Assembly: GCF_000718985.1 (NCBI RefSeq) | Contig: NZ_JODL01000029.1 | Coordinates: 1 to 64,000, forward strand | Direction: 5' to 3' | Length of the DNA stretch: 64,000 nucleotides | Source of the DNA: Streptomyces megasporus | GTDB lineage: Bacteria; Actinomycetota; Actinomycetes; Streptomycetales; Streptomycetaceae | Shown: in pieces, positions 18,931 to 29,011 of the stretch | Layout: each line of letters opens with the position of its first letter | How positions within the stretch are numbered: position 1 is the stretch's first letter | The notes under the pieces: generated by a model | Database searches by the model: none | Told to the model about the DNA's origin: nothing | Seen by the model: only the letters and a program-made list of their open reading frames with translations | Program-made: the position numbers and the translations under genes

Positions 18931-19788
18931 TCAGCAGCAGCCCGCCGCCACACTGGGGAGCGTGCGACGGTTGCGCGCCTCGGCGTTGCGCGCGGCCAGC
19001 AGCTCGTCGGCCGGGTAGCCGACCTCCTCCAGGGTGAGCCCGTGCGGCCGGACCACGTGGACGGCCGAGTCCCGCACGCCCGCGGCCAGCACCTCGGCGG
19101 GCCACGACGGCGGCCGGTGGCCGTCGCCGACGAAGAGCAGCGCGCCGACCAGCGAGCGGACCATGTTGTGGCAGAAGGCGTCGGCGACGACTCTCGCCTC
19201 CACGGTGCCGTCCGGCAGCCGCTCCCAGCTCAACTCCCTGAGCGTGCGTATGGTGGTCGCGCCCTCGCGCCGCTTGCAGTAGGCCGCGAAGTCGTGCTCC
19301 CCCAACAACCCCTTCGCCGCGGCGTTCATGGCGTCCACGTCCAGCGGCCAGTCGTGCCAGAGGACGTGGCCGCGCCGGAGGGGGTCCACCCCGCCCGGGT
19401 GGTCGCAGACCCGGTAGGCGTAGCGCCGCCAGATCGCCGAGAAGCGCGCGTTGAAGTGGGCCGGCGCCTCGGTGACCCGGTGGACCCGCACGTCGTGCGG
19501 AAGCCGTCCGGCCAGCCGGCGCAGCAGCTTCTCCCGGTGCGTCTCCCACACCTCCTCGGGCAGGTCGACGTGCGCCACCTGGCCGCGGGCGTGCACGCCC
19601 GCGTCGGTGCGGCCCGCGACCGTCAGCTCGAAGGTCCGCTCCGAGCGGGTCACGGTCCGCAGCGCGTCCTCCAACTCGCCCTGTACGGTGCGCCGGCCGC
19701 GCTGCCGTGCCCAGCCCGAGAACTCGCTGCCGTCGTAGGACAGGTCCAGCCGGACCCGCACGTGTCCGGGCTCCACTTCGTCGCTCAC
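18931..19788 (-). CDS. truA: tRNA pseudouridine(38-40) synthase
   Basis: Isomerises uridines in the anticodon stem-loop. The 285-residue product has the catalytic-aspartate motif GRTDAGVHA (Asp62), the RYAYRV segment and the conserved [14 protein letters not shown]. Length is normal. It lies downstream of rplQ, the usual place in actinobacteria, but a hairpin between the two suggests at least partial separation of transcripts. Confidence 0.95.
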   Translation of the reverse strand: MSDEVEPGHVRVRLDLSYDGSEFSGWARQRGRRTVQGELEDALRTVTRSERTFELTVAGRTDAGVHARGQVAHVDLPEEVWETHREKLLRRLAGRLPHDVRVHRVTEAPAHFNARFSAIWRRYAYRVCDHPGGVDPLRRGHVLWHDWPLDVDAMNAAAKGLLGEHDFAAYCKRREGATTIRTLRELSWERLPDGTVEARVVADAFCHNMVRSLVGALLFVGDGHRPPSWPAEVLAAGVRDSAVHVVRPHGLTLEEVGYPADELLAARNAEARNRRTLPSVAAGCC

Positions 19789-19812
19789 GCCGGTGATCCT
19801 CTCAAACGGCGA

Positions 19813-19843
19813 CGGACCCGCTCCCGGTCGGGAGACGGGTCCG
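19813..19843 (-). terminator. Terminator at the end of the alpha operon
   Basis: Hairpin with outer arms CGGACCCG/CGGGTCCG and inner arms CTCCC/GGGAG around a four-base loop (one bulged A). It lies between rplQ and truA and is followed on the minus strand by TCGCCGTTTGAG. Confidence 0.6.
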
Positions 19844-19878
19844 CCACGCTTCGCTCGGTGCGAGGGTCCGAGGACGTC

Positions 19879-20442
19879 TCAGGCGTCCTTCTTCTCCTCG
19901 TCGGCCTTCTCGTCGGCCGCCTTCTCCTCGGCCGGAGCCTCGGTGGTCTCGGCCTTCTCCTCGGCCTCGTCCTTCTTGAGGCTCTTCAGTGCCTCGTCAC
20001 CCGCGGCGTCCTTGGCCTGCTCCTGCTCCTTGACGGAGCGCTTCGTGGCGGCCTCGGCCTCGCCGACGGCCTCCTGCTGCACGGTCAGGGCCTCCACCAG
20101 CTCGATGACGGCCATGGGCGCGTTGTCGCCACGGCGGTTACCGATCTTGGTGATGCGGGTGTAGCCACCCGGACGGTTCTCGTAGCGCGGGGCGATCTCG
20201 GTGAAGAGCGTGTGGACGACGCTCTTGTCGAGGATCGTCCGCATCACCTGGCGGCGGTTGTGAAGGTCGCCCTTCTTCGCCTTGGTGATCAGACGCTCCG
20301 CCACCGGGCGCAGCCGACGGGCCTTGGCCTCGGTGGTCTTGATGCGGCCGTGCTCGAAGAGGTTGGTGGCGAGGTTCGCCAGCATGGCCTTCTCGTGCGC
20401 GGGGCCGCCACCGAGGCGGGCGCCCTTGGGGGGCTTCGGCAT
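19879..20442 (-). CDS. rplQ: 50S ribosomal protein L17
   Basis: The 187-residue product starts [12 protein letters not shown] and contains the L17 core ([15 protein letters not shown], the [10 protein letters not shown] segment and [20 protein letters not shown]). After ~residue 125 it continues as an acidic Ala/Glu/Lys-rich tail of about 60 residues, an actinobacterial feature absent from E. coli L17. It is the last ribosomal gene of the cluster, 178 bases after rpoA, with a strong hairpin in the spacer. Confidence 0.97.
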   Translation of the reverse strand: MPKPPKGARLGGGPAHEKAMLANLATNLFEHGRIKTTEAKARRLRPVAERLITKAKKGDLHNRRQVMRTILDKSVVHTLFTEIAPRYENRPGGYTRITKIGNRRGDNAPMAVIELVEALTVQQEAVGEAEAATKRSVKEQEQAKDAAGDEALKSLKKDEAEEKAETTEAPAEEKAADEKADEEKKDA

Positions 20443-20558
20443 TGATCCGTTCCTCTCGTGTCTGCACCGGCCGTATCAGGTACCGATGTCAGTGTCCGTA
20501 CGGACTTGTGTCCGCCGGAACCCGGAGCGCGCGGCAGCGGCGGCCCCGGAAGCGTGGG

Positions 20559-20592
20559 CCGACCGGGCGCGGTCGGCACCGCGCCCGGTCGG
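20559..20592 (-). terminator. Strong hairpin between rpoA and rplQ
   Basis: Perfect 15-pair stem (arm core GACCGGGCGCGGT) closing a four-base loop, in the 178-base rpoA-rplQ spacer. There is no T-run. It may attenuate transcription into rplQ or protect the rpoA 3' end. Confidence 0.5.
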
Positions 20593-20620
20593 AGTGCCGG
20601 TGGGAACCGGCCTCAGTACG

Positions 20621-21643
20621 TCAGTACTGCTCGGTCTCGACGAAACCGGAGTCCGCGTCGTCGTCGGTGCCGAAGGCGTCCGCGGCGGCGGTCGGGTCGA
20701 ATCCGGGCGGGCTGTCCTTGAGGGTCAGGCCCATGCCGGCCAGCTTCGCCTTGACCTCGTCGATCGACTTCGCACCGAAGTTGCGGATGTCGAGCAGGTC
20801 CGCCTCGGAGCGGGCGACCAGCTCGCCCACGGAGTGGATGCCCTCGCGCTTGAGGCAGTTGTAGGAGCGGACGGTCAGCTCCAGCTCCTCGATCGGCAGG
20901 GCCAGGTCGGCGGCGAGCGCGGCGTCCGTCGGGGACGGACCCATGTCGATGCCCTCGGCGTCGACGTTCAGCTCGCGGGCCAGGCCGAACAGCTCGACCA
21001 GGGTCTTGCCGGCGGACGCCATGGCGTCACGGGGACGCATGGACTCCTTGGTCTCGACGTCGACGATCAGCTTGTCGAAGTCGGTGCGCTGCTCGACACG
21101 GGTCGCCTCGACCTTGTAGGTGACCTTGAGGACCGGCGAGTAGATGGAGTCGACCGGGATGCGGCCGATCTCCTGGCCGGCCTGCTTGTTCTGCGCTGCG
21201 GAGACGTAGCCGCGACCGCGCTCGACGGTCAGCTCCATCTCCAGCTTCCCCTTGCTGTTCAGCGTGGCGAGAACCAGGTCGGGGTTGTGGACCTCGACAC
21301 CGGCCGGCGGGGCGATGTCGGCGGCGGTGACCAGACCCGGACCCTGCTTGCGCAGGTACATCACGACCGGCTCGTCGTGCTCGGAGGAGACGACGAGGCT
21401 CTTGATGTTGAGGATCAGGTCGGTGACGTCCTCCTTGACGCCCGGCACGGTGGTGAACTCGTGCAGGACACCGTCGATCCGGATGCTGGTCACGGCAGCA
21501 CCGGGGATCGAGGAGAGGAGCGTGCGACGCAGGGAGTTGCCGAGGGTGTAGCCGAAGCCCGGCTCCAGCGGCTCGATCACGAACCGGGAACGGAATTCGT
21601 CCACGACCTCTTCGGTCAGTGACGGACGCTGAGCGATCAGCAT
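20621..21643 (-). CDS. rpoA: DNA-directed RNA polymerase subunit alpha
   Basis: The 340-residue alpha subunit. The N-terminal domain ([37 protein letters not shown]) dimerises and assembles core polymerase. The C-terminal domain has [20 protein letters not shown] and the [17 protein letters not shown] helix that contacts UP elements and activators. The tail is acidic. It sits between rpsD and rplQ, each separated from it by a spacer with a strong hairpin. Confidence 0.98.
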   Translation of the reverse strand: MLIAQRPSLTEEVVDEFRSRFVIEPLEPGFGYTLGNSLRRTLLSSIPGAAVTSIRIDGVLHEFTTVPGVKEDVTDLILNIKSLVVSSEHDEPVVMYLRKQGPGLVTAADIAPPAGVEVHNPDLVLATLNSKGKLEMELTVERGRGYVSAAQNKQAGQEIGRIPVDSIYSPVLKVTYKVEATRVEQRTDFDKLIVDVETKESMRPRDAMASAGKTLVELFGLARELNVDAEGIDMGPSPTDAALAADLALPIEELELTVRSYNCLKREGIHSVGELVARSEADLLDIRNFGAKSIDEVKAKLAGMGLTLKDSPPGFDPTAAADAFGTDDDADSGFVETEQY

Positions 21644-21719
21644 GGGAATGTGCCTCCAGTCTTCGGCAACCGCTATTTGATGCCGAGCATCGGGCAGGAG
21701 GCCCGATATCTACTGCAAG

Positions 21720-21761
21720 GGTACGGGCGGTGCGACACGTGCGTACCGCACCGCCCGTACC
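21720..21761 (-). promoter_or_regulatory. Hairpin between rpsD and rpoA
   Basis: Fifteen-pair perfect stem (left arm 21720-21734, right arm 21747-21761) with a 12-base loop, starting 9 bases beyond the rpsD stop in the 126-base rpsD-rpoA spacer. It could be an attenuator, a processing site or an S4 autoregulatory site. The sequence alone does not decide between these. Confidence 0.5.
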
Positions 21762-21769
21762 GCGAGCCG

Positions 21770-22396
21770 TTACTTCGAGTACAGCTCGACGATGAGCTGC
21801 TCCTGCACCTGGGTGTCGATCACCTGGCGCTCGGGCAGCGAGTGGACGAGGACCCGCAGCTTGGAGGGGATGGCCTCCAGCCACGCCGGCACGGTCTTCT
21901 CGCCGGCCTCCGCCTGAGCCACCTGGAAGGGGGTCAGGGTACGGGAGGAGGGACGGACCTCGACGATGTCGTTCGGGGAGACCCGGAACGACGGGATGTC
22001 GGTCTTGCGACCGTTCACCTGGATGTGCCCGTGACGGACGAGCTGACGGGCGTGGTCGCGGGACTTGGCGAAGCCGGCCCGGTAGATCACGTTGTCCAGG
22101 CGGGACTCGAGGATCTGCAGCAGGTTCTCACCCGTCTTGCCCTGCTTGCGGTTCGCCTCGTTGAAGTACCCGCGGAACTGCTTCTCCAGGACTCCGTAGA
22201 TGCGAGCGGCCTTCTGCTTCTCACGCTTCTGCAGCAGGTACTCGCTGTCCTTGGTGCGCCCGCGCCCGTGCTCACCCGGGGGGTAAGGACGGATCTCGAT
22301 CGGGCACTTAGCGCTCTCGCACTTGGCTCCCTTGAGGAAGAGCTTCTGCTTCTCCCGACGGCAACGCTTGCAGTCGGCCCCGGTGTAACGCGCCAT
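21770..22396 (-). CDS. rpsD: 30S ribosomal protein S4
   Basis: Primary 16S rRNA binder and, in many bacteria, autoregulator of the alpha operon. The 208-residue product has the N-terminal zinc-type cysteines (CKRC at 9-12, then CESAKC at 26-31) and the S4 RNA-binding domain (LESRLDNVIYRAGFA, QLVRHGHIQVNG). Retention of the cysteines marks it as the zinc-binding (C+) form. Confidence 0.97.
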   Translation of the reverse strand: MARYTGADCKRCRREKQKLFLKGAKCESAKCPIEIRPYPPGEHGRGRTKDSEYLLQKREKQKAARIYGVLEKQFRGYFNEANRKQGKTGENLLQILESRLDNVIYRAGFAKSRDHARQLVRHGHIQVNGRKTDIPSFRVSPNDIVEVRPSSRTLTPFQVAQAEAGEKTVPAWLEAIPSKLRVLVHSLPERQVIDTQVQEQLIVELYSK

Positions 22397-22424
22397 GTTC
22401 GTGTATCTCCTACTTCAGCCTGGA

Positions 22425-22829
22425 TCAGACGCGGCGACGCTTCGGCGGGCGGCAGCCGTTGTGCGGGGTCGGGGTGACGTCCTGGATCGAGCCGACCTCG
22501 AGGCCGGTGGCCTGGAGGGAGCGGATCGCGGTCTCACGGCCGGAGCCGGGACCCTTGACGAACACGTCGACCTTGCGCATCCCGTGCTCCTGCGCGCGAC
22601 GGGCAGCCGACTCGGCGGCCATCTGCGCGGCGAACGGGGTCGACTTGCGCGAACCCTTGAAGCCCACGTGACCGGCCGAAGCCCAGGAAATCACGTTGCC
22701 GGTGGGGTCGGTGATGGAAACGATGGTGTTGTTGAACGTGCTCTTGATGTGAGCGTGCCCGTGGGCGACGTTCTTCTTCTCCTTGCGGCGCACCTTCTTG
22801 GCGCCGGCCGTACGGCCCTTCGGAGGCAT
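22425..22829 (-). CDS. rpsK: 30S ribosomal protein S11
   Basis: Platform protein of the small subunit. The 134-residue product has [20 protein letters not shown] and the C-terminal [11 protein letters not shown] typical of S11. It lies between rpsM (63-base gap) and rpsD (28-base gap) in the alpha operon. Confidence 0.97.
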   Translation of the reverse strand: MPPKGRTAGAKKVRRKEKKNVAHGHAHIKSTFNNTIVSITDPTGNVISWASAGHVGFKGSRKSTPFAAQMAAESAARRAQEHGMRKVDVFVKGPGSGRETAIRSLQATGLEVGSIQDVTPTPHNGCRPPKRRRV

Positions 22830-22892
22830 GTATCTCTCCCGTGGAGGTGGTCGGTCCTACAGTCCGGACCACTGTTCGGCGTCCGGTGAGGA

Positions 22893-23273
22893 CTACTTCT
22901 TGCCCGGCTTCTTCTTGCCGGCGATCGCGCGACGCGGGCCCTTGCGGGTGCGGGCGTTCGTGCTGGTGCGCTGGCCCCGGACGGGCAGACCGCGACGGTG
23001 ACGCAGGCCCTGGTAGCTGCCGATCTCCACCTTGCGGCGGATGTCGGCCTGGATCTCACGACGGAGGTCACCCTCCGTCTTGATGTTGGCCTCCACGTAC
23101 TCGCGGATCCGGACCAGCTCTTCCTCGGTCAGATCACGAACGCGCGTGTCCGGGTTCACACCGGTGTTCGCAAGCGTCTGCTGGGACAACGTGCGACCGA
23201 TGCCGAAGACATAGGTGAGGGCGACCTCCACGCGCTTGTCGCGCGGGAGGTCAACGCCTTCGAGGCGTGCCAT
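22893..23273 (-). CDS. rpsM: 30S ribosomal protein S13
   Basis: Small-subunit head protein contacting the P-site tRNA. The 126-residue product starts [20 protein letters not shown] at ATG 23273, the family start, and has [16 protein letters not shown] followed by a basic tail. A longer in-frame opening to 23315 is not supported by the family. It follows rpmJ after a 199-base spacer. Confidence 0.97.
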   Translation of the reverse strand: MARLEGVDLPRDKRVEVALTYVFGIGRTLSQQTLANTGVNPDTRVRDLTEEELVRIREYVEANIKTEGDLRREIQADIRRKVEIGSYQGLRHRRGLPVRGQRTSTNARTRKGPRRAIAGKKKPGKK

Positions 23274-23472
23274 GAACGTGGCTCCTGGTTTCGTGTCGGA
23301 GGTCTTCCGCAGCACCGTTCCCGTAGCGAGTACGAGCCGGGTCCCCGGCCTCCGTCCGGGGGTGTCGTCCCCACCAACAGTGAGAGATCACGGCGGGGGG
23401 TCGGGTGACTGCGTATCTACTTGTCGCTTGCGTCGCGCGAAGAACCGCGAGGTGCGAGGCGAGGGTCGTGCT

Positions 23473-23586
23473 TCAGCCCTGGCGCTGCTTGTGGCGCAGG
23501 TTGTCGCAGATCACCATGACCCGACCGTGACGGCGGATCACCTTGCACTTGTCGCAGATCTTCTTGACGCTCGGCTTGACCTTCAT
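23473..23586 (-). CDS. rpmJ: 50S ribosomal protein L36 (zinc-binding type)
   Basis: A 37-residue protein reading [14 protein letters not shown], then [15 protein letters not shown] and LRHKQRQG. Cys11, Cys14, Cys27 and His32 form the zinc ribbon of the C+ type. It lies 59 bases downstream of infA, the normal order. The ATG at 23586 is preceded by a purine-rich AGAACCTCAC stretch rather than a textbook ribosome site. Confidence 0.96.
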   Translation of the reverse strand: MKVKPSVKKICDKCKVIRRHGRVMVICDNLRHKQRQG

Positions 23587-23645
23587 GGATGTGAGGTTCT
23601 CCGGGTCAGGCCACCACCCCGCGGCGCGCGGGGTGAGGGCAAGAT

Positions 23646-23867
23646 CTACTTGTAGCGGTAGACGATCCGCCCACGCGTCAGGTCGTAGGGAGACAGCTCC
23701 ACCACGACACGGTCGTCGGGAAGGATGCGGATGTAGTGCATCCGCATCTTGCCGCTGATGTGCGCGAGGACCTGGTGCCCGTTCTGAAGCTCCACCTTGA
23801 ACATGGCGTTCGGGAGAGACTCGACGACGGTGCCCTCGATTTCGATGGCCCCTTGTTTTTTGGCCAT
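23646..23867 (-). CDS. infA: Translation initiation factor IF-1
   Basis: A 73-residue OB-fold protein that binds the ribosomal A site during initiation. It starts [20 protein letters not shown] and ends [16 protein letters not shown], a normal full-length IF-1. It heads the alpha-operon part of the cluster (infA-rpmJ-rpsM-rpsK-rpsD-rpoA-rplQ), with a possible promoter of its own about 80 bases upstream. Confidence 0.97.
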   Translation of the reverse strand: MAKKQGAIEIEGTVVESLPNAMFKVELQNGHQVLAHISGKMRMHYIRILPDDRVVVELSPYDLTRGRIVYRYK

Positions 23868-23946
23868 GCCTGAGCGCTTCACCTTCCGGGATCGGCTACC
23901 TGGATCGGCCCGTGGGTGCACGCAGGCACACATGGACCGACGATCC

Positions 23947-23976
23947 AGTCTACGGCACCTGGTGGTGAAAGACGAA
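23947..23976 (-). promoter_or_regulatory. Candidate promoter for infA and the alpha operon
   Basis: Minus-strand TAGACT (23947-23952), a good streptomycete -10, with TTCGTC 18 bases upstream as a weak -35. It is located 80 bases before the infA start. Confidence 0.4.
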
Positions 23977-24060
23977 TCGGGGATGTATGCCCATCCCGGA
24001 AGATCCTTATGCGGGGTCCGCACCACGAGTCCCGGAGCAGGACCCTCGGAACCACCGGCT

Positions 24061-24126
24061 CGAACCCGAACCCCCGAACCCCCGAACCCGGACCCCGAAC
24101 CCCTGAGCCCGGACCTCGAACCCGGG
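24061..24126. repeat. Degenerate CCCGAAC tandem repeat in the map-infA spacer
   Basis: About eight imperfect copies of a 7-8 base unit (CCCGAAC / CCCGGAC) fill this stretch of the 318-base gap between infA and map. It is low-complexity and non-coding in any convincing frame. Apart from this repeat, the map terminator and the infA promoter candidate, I see nothing in the gap. Confidence 0.7.
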
Positions 24127-24139
24127 AGGGCGCCCGGAA

Positions 24140-24168
24140 CGCGCCCCGGAGAGCCGCCCCGGGGCGCG
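24140..24168 (-). terminator. Terminator after map
   Basis: Ten-pair perfect stem CGCGCCCCGG / CCGGGGCGCG with a nine-base loop, 18 bases beyond the map stop codon. Confidence 0.55.
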
Positions 24169-24185
24169 TGAAGGGGTGTGCGCGC

Positions 24186-25022
24186 TCAGGCGAGCGGGTC
24201 GGGGGCGGCCGTGATGCCGTACTCGGCCAGCTTCGCCTTGCCGCCGTCCGGCGCGGTCAGCACCAGCGGCCCCTGCTCGGTCAGCGCGACCGAGTGCTCC
24301 CAGTGGCAGGACCAGGAGCCGTCGTCCGTCTTGACCGTCCAGTCGTCGTCCAGCACGTGGGTCTTCGGGCTGCCCAGGCTGACCATCGGCTCGATCGCCA
24401 GGCACATCCCCGGCACCAGCCTCGGGCCGCGACCGCGCCGGCGGTCCACGTAGTTCAGCAGGTGCGGGTCCATGTGCATCTGGCTGCCGATGCCGTGGCC
24501 GCCGTAGTCCTCGATGATCCCGTAGCGGCCGGAGGCCGGACGGGGCTGGCGGCGGATGTAGCCCTCGATCGCCTTGGAGACGTCCACCAGCCGGTTGCCC
24601 TTGCGCATCGCCGCGATGCCGGCCCACATCGACTCCTCGGTGACCCGGCTCAGCTCGTGCAGCTCCGGGGCGTGCCCCTCGCCGACGAAGACGGTGATCG
24701 CCGCGTCGCCGTGCCAGCCGTCGACGATGGCGCCCGCGTCGATGGAGATGATGTCGCCCGACTTCAGGACCGTCTCCCGGTCGGGGATGCCGTGGACGAC
24801 CACGTCGTTCACGGAGGTGCAGATGTTGCCGGGGAACCCGCCGTAACCGAGGAAGTTCGGCTTGGCCCCGTGGTCGGCGAGCACCTTGGCGGCGACCTCG
24901 TCCAGATCCTTGGTCGTCGCTCCCGGCACAGCCGCCTCGCGGCACGCCGCGTGCATCGCGGCGACGACCAGCCCGGCCGCGCGCATCTTCGCGATCTGCT
25001 CGGGGGTCTTGATCTCCACCAT
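24186..25022 (-). CDS. map: Type I methionine aminopeptidase
   Basis: Removes the initiator methionine from nascent proteins. The 278-residue product starts MVEIKTPEQIAKMRAAG at ATG 25022, with GGAAGG upstream. It has the metal-ligand segments SIDAGAIVDGWHGDAA, GGHGIG, EPMVSLG and HWEHSVALTEQG of M24A enzymes. The Zn/SH3-like N-terminal extension of some MetAPs is absent. It follows adk by 130 bases and is closed by its own hairpin. Confidence 0.96.
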   Translation of the reverse strand: MVEIKTPEQIAKMRAAGLVVAAMHAACREAAVPGATTKDLDEVAAKVLADHGAKPNFLGYGGFPGNICTSVNDVVVHGIPDRETVLKSGDIISIDAGAIVDGWHGDAAITVFVGEGHAPELHELSRVTEESMWAGIAAMRKGNRLVDVSKAIEGYIRRQPRPASGRYGIIEDYGGHGIGSQMHMDPHLLNYVDRRRGRGPRLVPGMCLAIEPMVSLGSPKTHVLDDDWTVKTDDGSWSCHWEHSVALTEQGPLVLTAPDGGKAKLAEYGITAAPDPLA

Positions 25023-25152
25023 GCGGCTGACGCCTTCCAGCTTTCGGTTCCTGCAACGTCCGCCCGACGCGGCGGCGTCGGGCCCATTCCCTACACGATA
25101 CGGCCGCGGCACCCGAATGGGGCACCGCGGCCGGCCGTCGTCCTCGTCGCGG

Positions 25153-25806
25153 TCAGGCGACGCGTCCGAGCGCCTCCATGGCGCGCTTGGTCACCTCGGG
25201 GACCTTGCCGAGCGCCGAGATGGTCACCACCAGGCCCTGGGCCTTGTAGTAGTCGATGATCGGCTCGGTCTCGGTGTGGTAGACCTCCAGGCGCTTGCGG
25301 ACGGTCTCCTCTTTGTCGTCCTCACGCTGGTACAGCTCACCACCGCAGATGTCGCAGACGCCCTCGATCTTCGGCGGGGTGTACTCCACGTGGAAGATGT
25401 GGCTGCTGTCTTTGCGGCACATCCGCCGCCCGGCGATCCGCCGGACGACCTCGTCCTCGGGGACCTCCAGGTCGAGCACCGCGTCCAGCTTCGTCCCCGT
25501 CTCGCGCAGGATGCCGTCCAGCGCCTCGGCCTGGCCCAGGTTCCGCGGGAAGCCGTCCAGCAGGAAACCCGCCTCGGCATCCGGCTGCGCCATCCGGTCC
25601 TTGGCCATCCCGATGGTGATCTCGTCAGGTACGAGCTGTCCGGCTCGCATGTACTCCTGCGCCTTCTGCCCGAGCTGAGTGCCCTGGCTGATGTTGGCGC
25701 GGAAGAGGTCGCCAGTGGAGATGTGCGGGATGGACAGGTTCTTGGCCAGGTACGCGGCCTGCGTGCCCTTTCCCGCGCCGGGCGGTCCGACGAGGACGAT
25801 TCGCAT
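25153..25806 (-). CDS. adk: Adenylate kinase (zinc-type lid)
   Basis: Balances AMP, ADP and ATP. The 217-residue product has GPPGAGKGT at residues 7-15, LLDGFPRN and the DDKEETVRKRL segment. The lid domain keeps cysteines (MCRKDSSH, CDICGG) in the pattern of the zinc-stabilised long form. Its ATG shares one base with the secY stop (TGATG), so translation is probably coupled. Confidence 0.96.
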   Translation of the reverse strand: MRIVLVGPPGAGKGTQAAYLAKNLSIPHISTGDLFRANISQGTQLGQKAQEYMRAGQLVPDEITIGMAKDRMAQPDAEAGFLLDGFPRNLGQAEALDGILRETGTKLDAVLDLEVPEDEVVRRIAGRRMCRKDSSHIFHVEYTPPKIEGVCDICGGELYQREDDKEETVRKRLEVYHTETEPIIDYYKAQGLVVTISALGKVPEVTKRAMEALGRVA

Positions 25807-27128
25807 CAGCGGAGGAACCCTTCGTAATGGCGCTGCTGAAGCTGGCTCTCGATCTGCTTCACGGTCTCCAGACCCACACCCACGATGATCAGGATGCTGG
25901 TCCCGCCGAACGGGAAGTTCTGATCCGCGTTGAACAACACCAGCGCGACGGTGGGCACCATGGCGATCAGCCCCAGGTAGAGCGACCCGGGCCACGTGAT
26001 GCGGTTCAGCACATAGCTCAGGTACTCGGCCGTGGGGCGACCGGCCCGGATACCCGGAATGAAACCACCATACTTCTTCATGTTGTCGGCAACTTCTTCG
26101 GGGTTGAAGGAAATGGCGACGTAGAAGAAGGCGAAGAAGACGATGAGCAGGAAGTACGTGATCAGGTAGAGCGGAGCATCCTGTTCCTGCAGATTCGTCC
26201 TGATCCAGTTGGCCCAGCCCGCCTGCGAGTTGCTGAACTGGACGATCAGCGCCGGGATGTAGAGCAGCGACGAGGCGAAGATGACGGGAATCACACCCGC
26301 CTGGTTCACCTTCAACGGGATGTAGGTGGAGGTGCCGCCGTACGAGCGGCGCCCGATCATCCGCTTGGCGTACTGCACCGGAATGCGGCGCTGGGCCTGC
26401 TCGACGAAGACCACTAGGGCGACCATCGCCAGACCACAGACGATCACCACACCGAACTCGATCCACCCGTCCGCCAGGTTGCCCTGCTGCTTGATGGCCC
26501 ACAGGGCGCCGGGGAAGCCGGCGGCGATCGAGACGAACATCAGGATCGACATGCCGTTGCCGATGCCGCGGTCGGTGATCAGCTCACCCAGCCACATGAT
26601 CAGCGTGGTGCCGGCGGTCATCACGATCACCATGGTGATCGTCGTGAAGATCGAGTCGTCCGGGATGATCTGGTCACGGACACTGCACTGCGCGAAGAGG
26701 CTGCCGCTGCGAGCCGTCGCCACCAGGCCGGTGGCCTGGAGCACACCGAGCGCCACCGTCAGGTACCGGGTGTACTGCGTGATCTTCGCCTGGCCGGTCT
26801 GCCCCTCCTTCTTCAGGGCCTCCAGCCTCGGGATCACCACCACCAACAGCTGCAGGATGATGCTCGCCGTGATGTAGGGCATGATCCCGAGCGCGAAGAT
26901 GGTCAACTGCAGCAGCGCTCCACCGCTGAACATGTTGACCAGTCCGAAGAGACCGGCACCGGCGCCCGCCGCCTCGGCCTCTTTCACGCACAGGTTGACG
27001 TTCTCGAAGCTGACACCCGGGACGGGTACGTGCGCCCCGAGGCGGAAGAGCACCATGATGCCAAGGGTGAACAGCAGCTTCTTGCGCAGGTCGGGCGTCT
27101 TGAACGCCCGGGCGAACGCGGTGAGCAC
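25806..27128 (-). CDS. secY: Preprotein translocase subunit SecY
   Basis: Central channel of the Sec translocon in the cytoplasmic membrane. The 440-residue product has ten hydrophobic segments, the N-terminal LGIMVLFRLGAHVPVPG, the FALGIMPYITASIILQL plug/gate region and the C-terminal RITWPGSLYLGLIAMVP segment. It lies in the standard place after rplO, with a 198-base spacer that may carry an extra promoter, and overlaps adk by one base. Confidence 0.97.
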   Translation of the reverse strand: MLTAFARAFKTPDLRKKLLFTLGIMVLFRLGAHVPVPGVSFENVNLCVKEAEAAGAGAGLFGLVNMFSGGALLQLTIFALGIMPYITASIILQLLVVVIPRLEALKKEGQTGQAKITQYTRYLTVALGVLQATGLVATARSGSLFAQCSVRDQIIPDDSIFTTITMVIVMTAGTTLIMWLGELITDRGIGNGMSILMFVSIAAGFPGALWAIKQQGNLADGWIEFGVVIVCGLAMVALVVFVEQAQRRIPVQYAKRMIGRRSYGGTSTYIPLKVNQAGVIPVIFASSLLYIPALIVQFSNSQAGWANWIRTNLQEQDAPLYLITYFLLIVFFAFFYVAISFNPEEVADNMKKYGGFIPGIRAGRPTAEYLSYVLNRITWPGSLYLGLIAMVPTVALVLFNADQNFPFGGTSILIIVGVGLETVKQIESQLQQRHYEGFLR

Positions 27129-27200
27129 GGTGCCTCCTGCGCCCCCCGCGTCATCCGCGAGAGGTTACGGTCGTGAGGATCAACGAATAAAACGGTTCAG

Positions 27201-27230
27201 ATTCCACAGGGTGATGCCCGTGGAGGTCAA
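27201..27230 (-). promoter_or_regulatory. Possible internal promoter before secY
   Basis: Minus-strand TTGACC (27225-27230) and TGGAAT (27201-27206) with an 18-base spacer, in the 198-base rplO-secY gap. The -35 is good and the -10 poor, so this is only a candidate. Confidence 0.3.
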
Positions 27231-27326
27231 CAGTGCACGCCACCTTACCGGCGACCGTGCCCCCCTTGGAACGACCAACCGGGGACGCCCGTTCCTGGGC
27301 GCCCCCGGTTTGTCACGTCATCGGGC

Positions 27327-27791
27327 TCAGGCGAGCTCGGTGACCGTGCCGCCGGCGGCGGTGATCTTCTCCTTGGCGGAGCCGGACACCTTGTCGACGG
27401 TCACCTGCAGGGCCACGGAGACATCGCCGTTGCCCAGCACCTTCACAGGCTGGTTCTTGCGCACCACGCCCTTGGCGACCAGGTCGGAAACGGTGACCTC
27501 GCCGCCCTCGGGGTACAGGGCCGCCAGCTTGTCGAGGTTGACGACCTCGTACTCGACACGGAACGGGTTCTTGAAGCCCTTGAGCTTGGGCAGCCGCATG
27601 TGCAGCGGCATCTGCCCACCCTCGAAGCGCTCCGGAACCTGGTAGCGGGCCTTGGTGCCCTTGGTGCCACGACCGGCGGTCTTGCCCTTGGACGCCTCAC
27701 CGCGACCGACACGGGTCTTGGCGGTCTTGGCGCCCGGGGCGGGCCGAAGGTTGTGGATCTTCAACGGGTTGTTCGTCCGAGATTCAGCCAT
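27327..27791 (-). CDS. rplO: 50S ribosomal protein L15
   Basis: The 154-residue product has [17 protein letters not shown], the [10 protein letters not shown] glycine-rich stretch and [18 protein letters not shown], all L15 signatures. It starts one base after the rpmD stop region and is followed by the secY spacer. Confidence 0.97.
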   Translation of the reverse strand: MAESRTNNPLKIHNLRPAPGAKTAKTRVGRGEASKGKTAGRGTKGTKARYQVPERFEGGQMPLHMRLPKLKGFKNPFRVEYEVVNLDKLAALYPEGGEVTVSDLVAKGVVRKNQPVKVLGNGDVSVALQVTVDKVSGSAKEKITAAGGTVTELA

Positions 27792-27792
27792 C

Positions 27793-27974
27793 TCAGTCGA
27801 CCTCCTCGACCGTCACGAGGTGGCGGACGGTGTGCACCATGCCGCGGATCTCGGGGCGGTCCTCCTTGACGACCGTGTCGTTCACTCGCTTGAGGCCGAG
27901 GGAACGCAGGGTGTCGCGGTGGTTCTGCTTGCTGCCGATGTAGGACTTGACCTGGGTGACCTTCAGGCGAGCCA

Positions 27975-27975
<1 letters not shown>
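27793..27975 (-). CDS. rpmD: 50S ribosomal protein L30
   Basis: A 60-residue protein, [20 protein letters not shown], with the [17 protein letters not shown] core and [11 protein letters not shown]. The ATG at 27975 overlaps the rpsE stop by one base (TGATG). Longer openings upstream are not supported by the family. Confidence 0.97.
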
Positions 27976-28580
<605 letters not shown>

Positions 28581-28624
28581 TGGAATTACCTCTCTCTATG
28601 CGTCCGCTGTGCGTAGGGACCGGC

Positions 28625-29008
28625 TCAGAACTTGAGCCCGGCCTCTCGGGCGGCATCGGCCAGGGCGGCGATCCGCCCGGCGTACTTGTTGCCGCCGCGG
28701 TCGAACACGACGGCCTCGATGCCCGCGGCCTTGGCCCGCTCGGCGACCAGGGCGCCGACCTTCTGGGCCAGGGCGCTCTTGTCGCCCTCGGCGCCGCGGA
28801 TGGAGTCGTCCAGCGTCGAGGCCGAGGCGAGCGTGTGACCCGCGATGTCGTCGATCACCTGCGCCACCATGTGGCGGTTCGACCGAGTCACCACCAGGCG
28901 GGGACGCTCGGGAGTGCCCGAGACCTTCTTCCGGACGCGGATGTGGCGACGCTTGATGGCGGCGGACTTGCGCGCGCTGCCCTTGGCGACCTTCACACCG
29001 TATGCCAT
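28625..29008 (-). CDS. rplR: 50S ribosomal protein L18
   Basis: A 127-residue 5S rRNA-binding protein with [28 protein letters not shown] and the C-terminal [20 protein letters not shown]. It lies 3 bases after rplF and 44 before rpsE in the spc block. Confidence 0.97.
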   Translation of the reverse strand: MAYGVKVAKGSARKSAAIKRRHIRVRKKVSGTPERPRLVVTRSNRHMVAQVIDDIAGHTLASASTLDDSIRGAEGDKSALAQKVGALVAERAKAAGIEAVVFDRGGNKYAGRIAALADAAREAGLKF

Positions 29009-29011
29009 GGC

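Noticed and set aside
24007-25125. A 372-codon minus-strand frame covering map in another frame
   Set aside because: It overlaps the whole of map, which has all catalytic segments; the other frame is Arg/Gly-rich with no domain.
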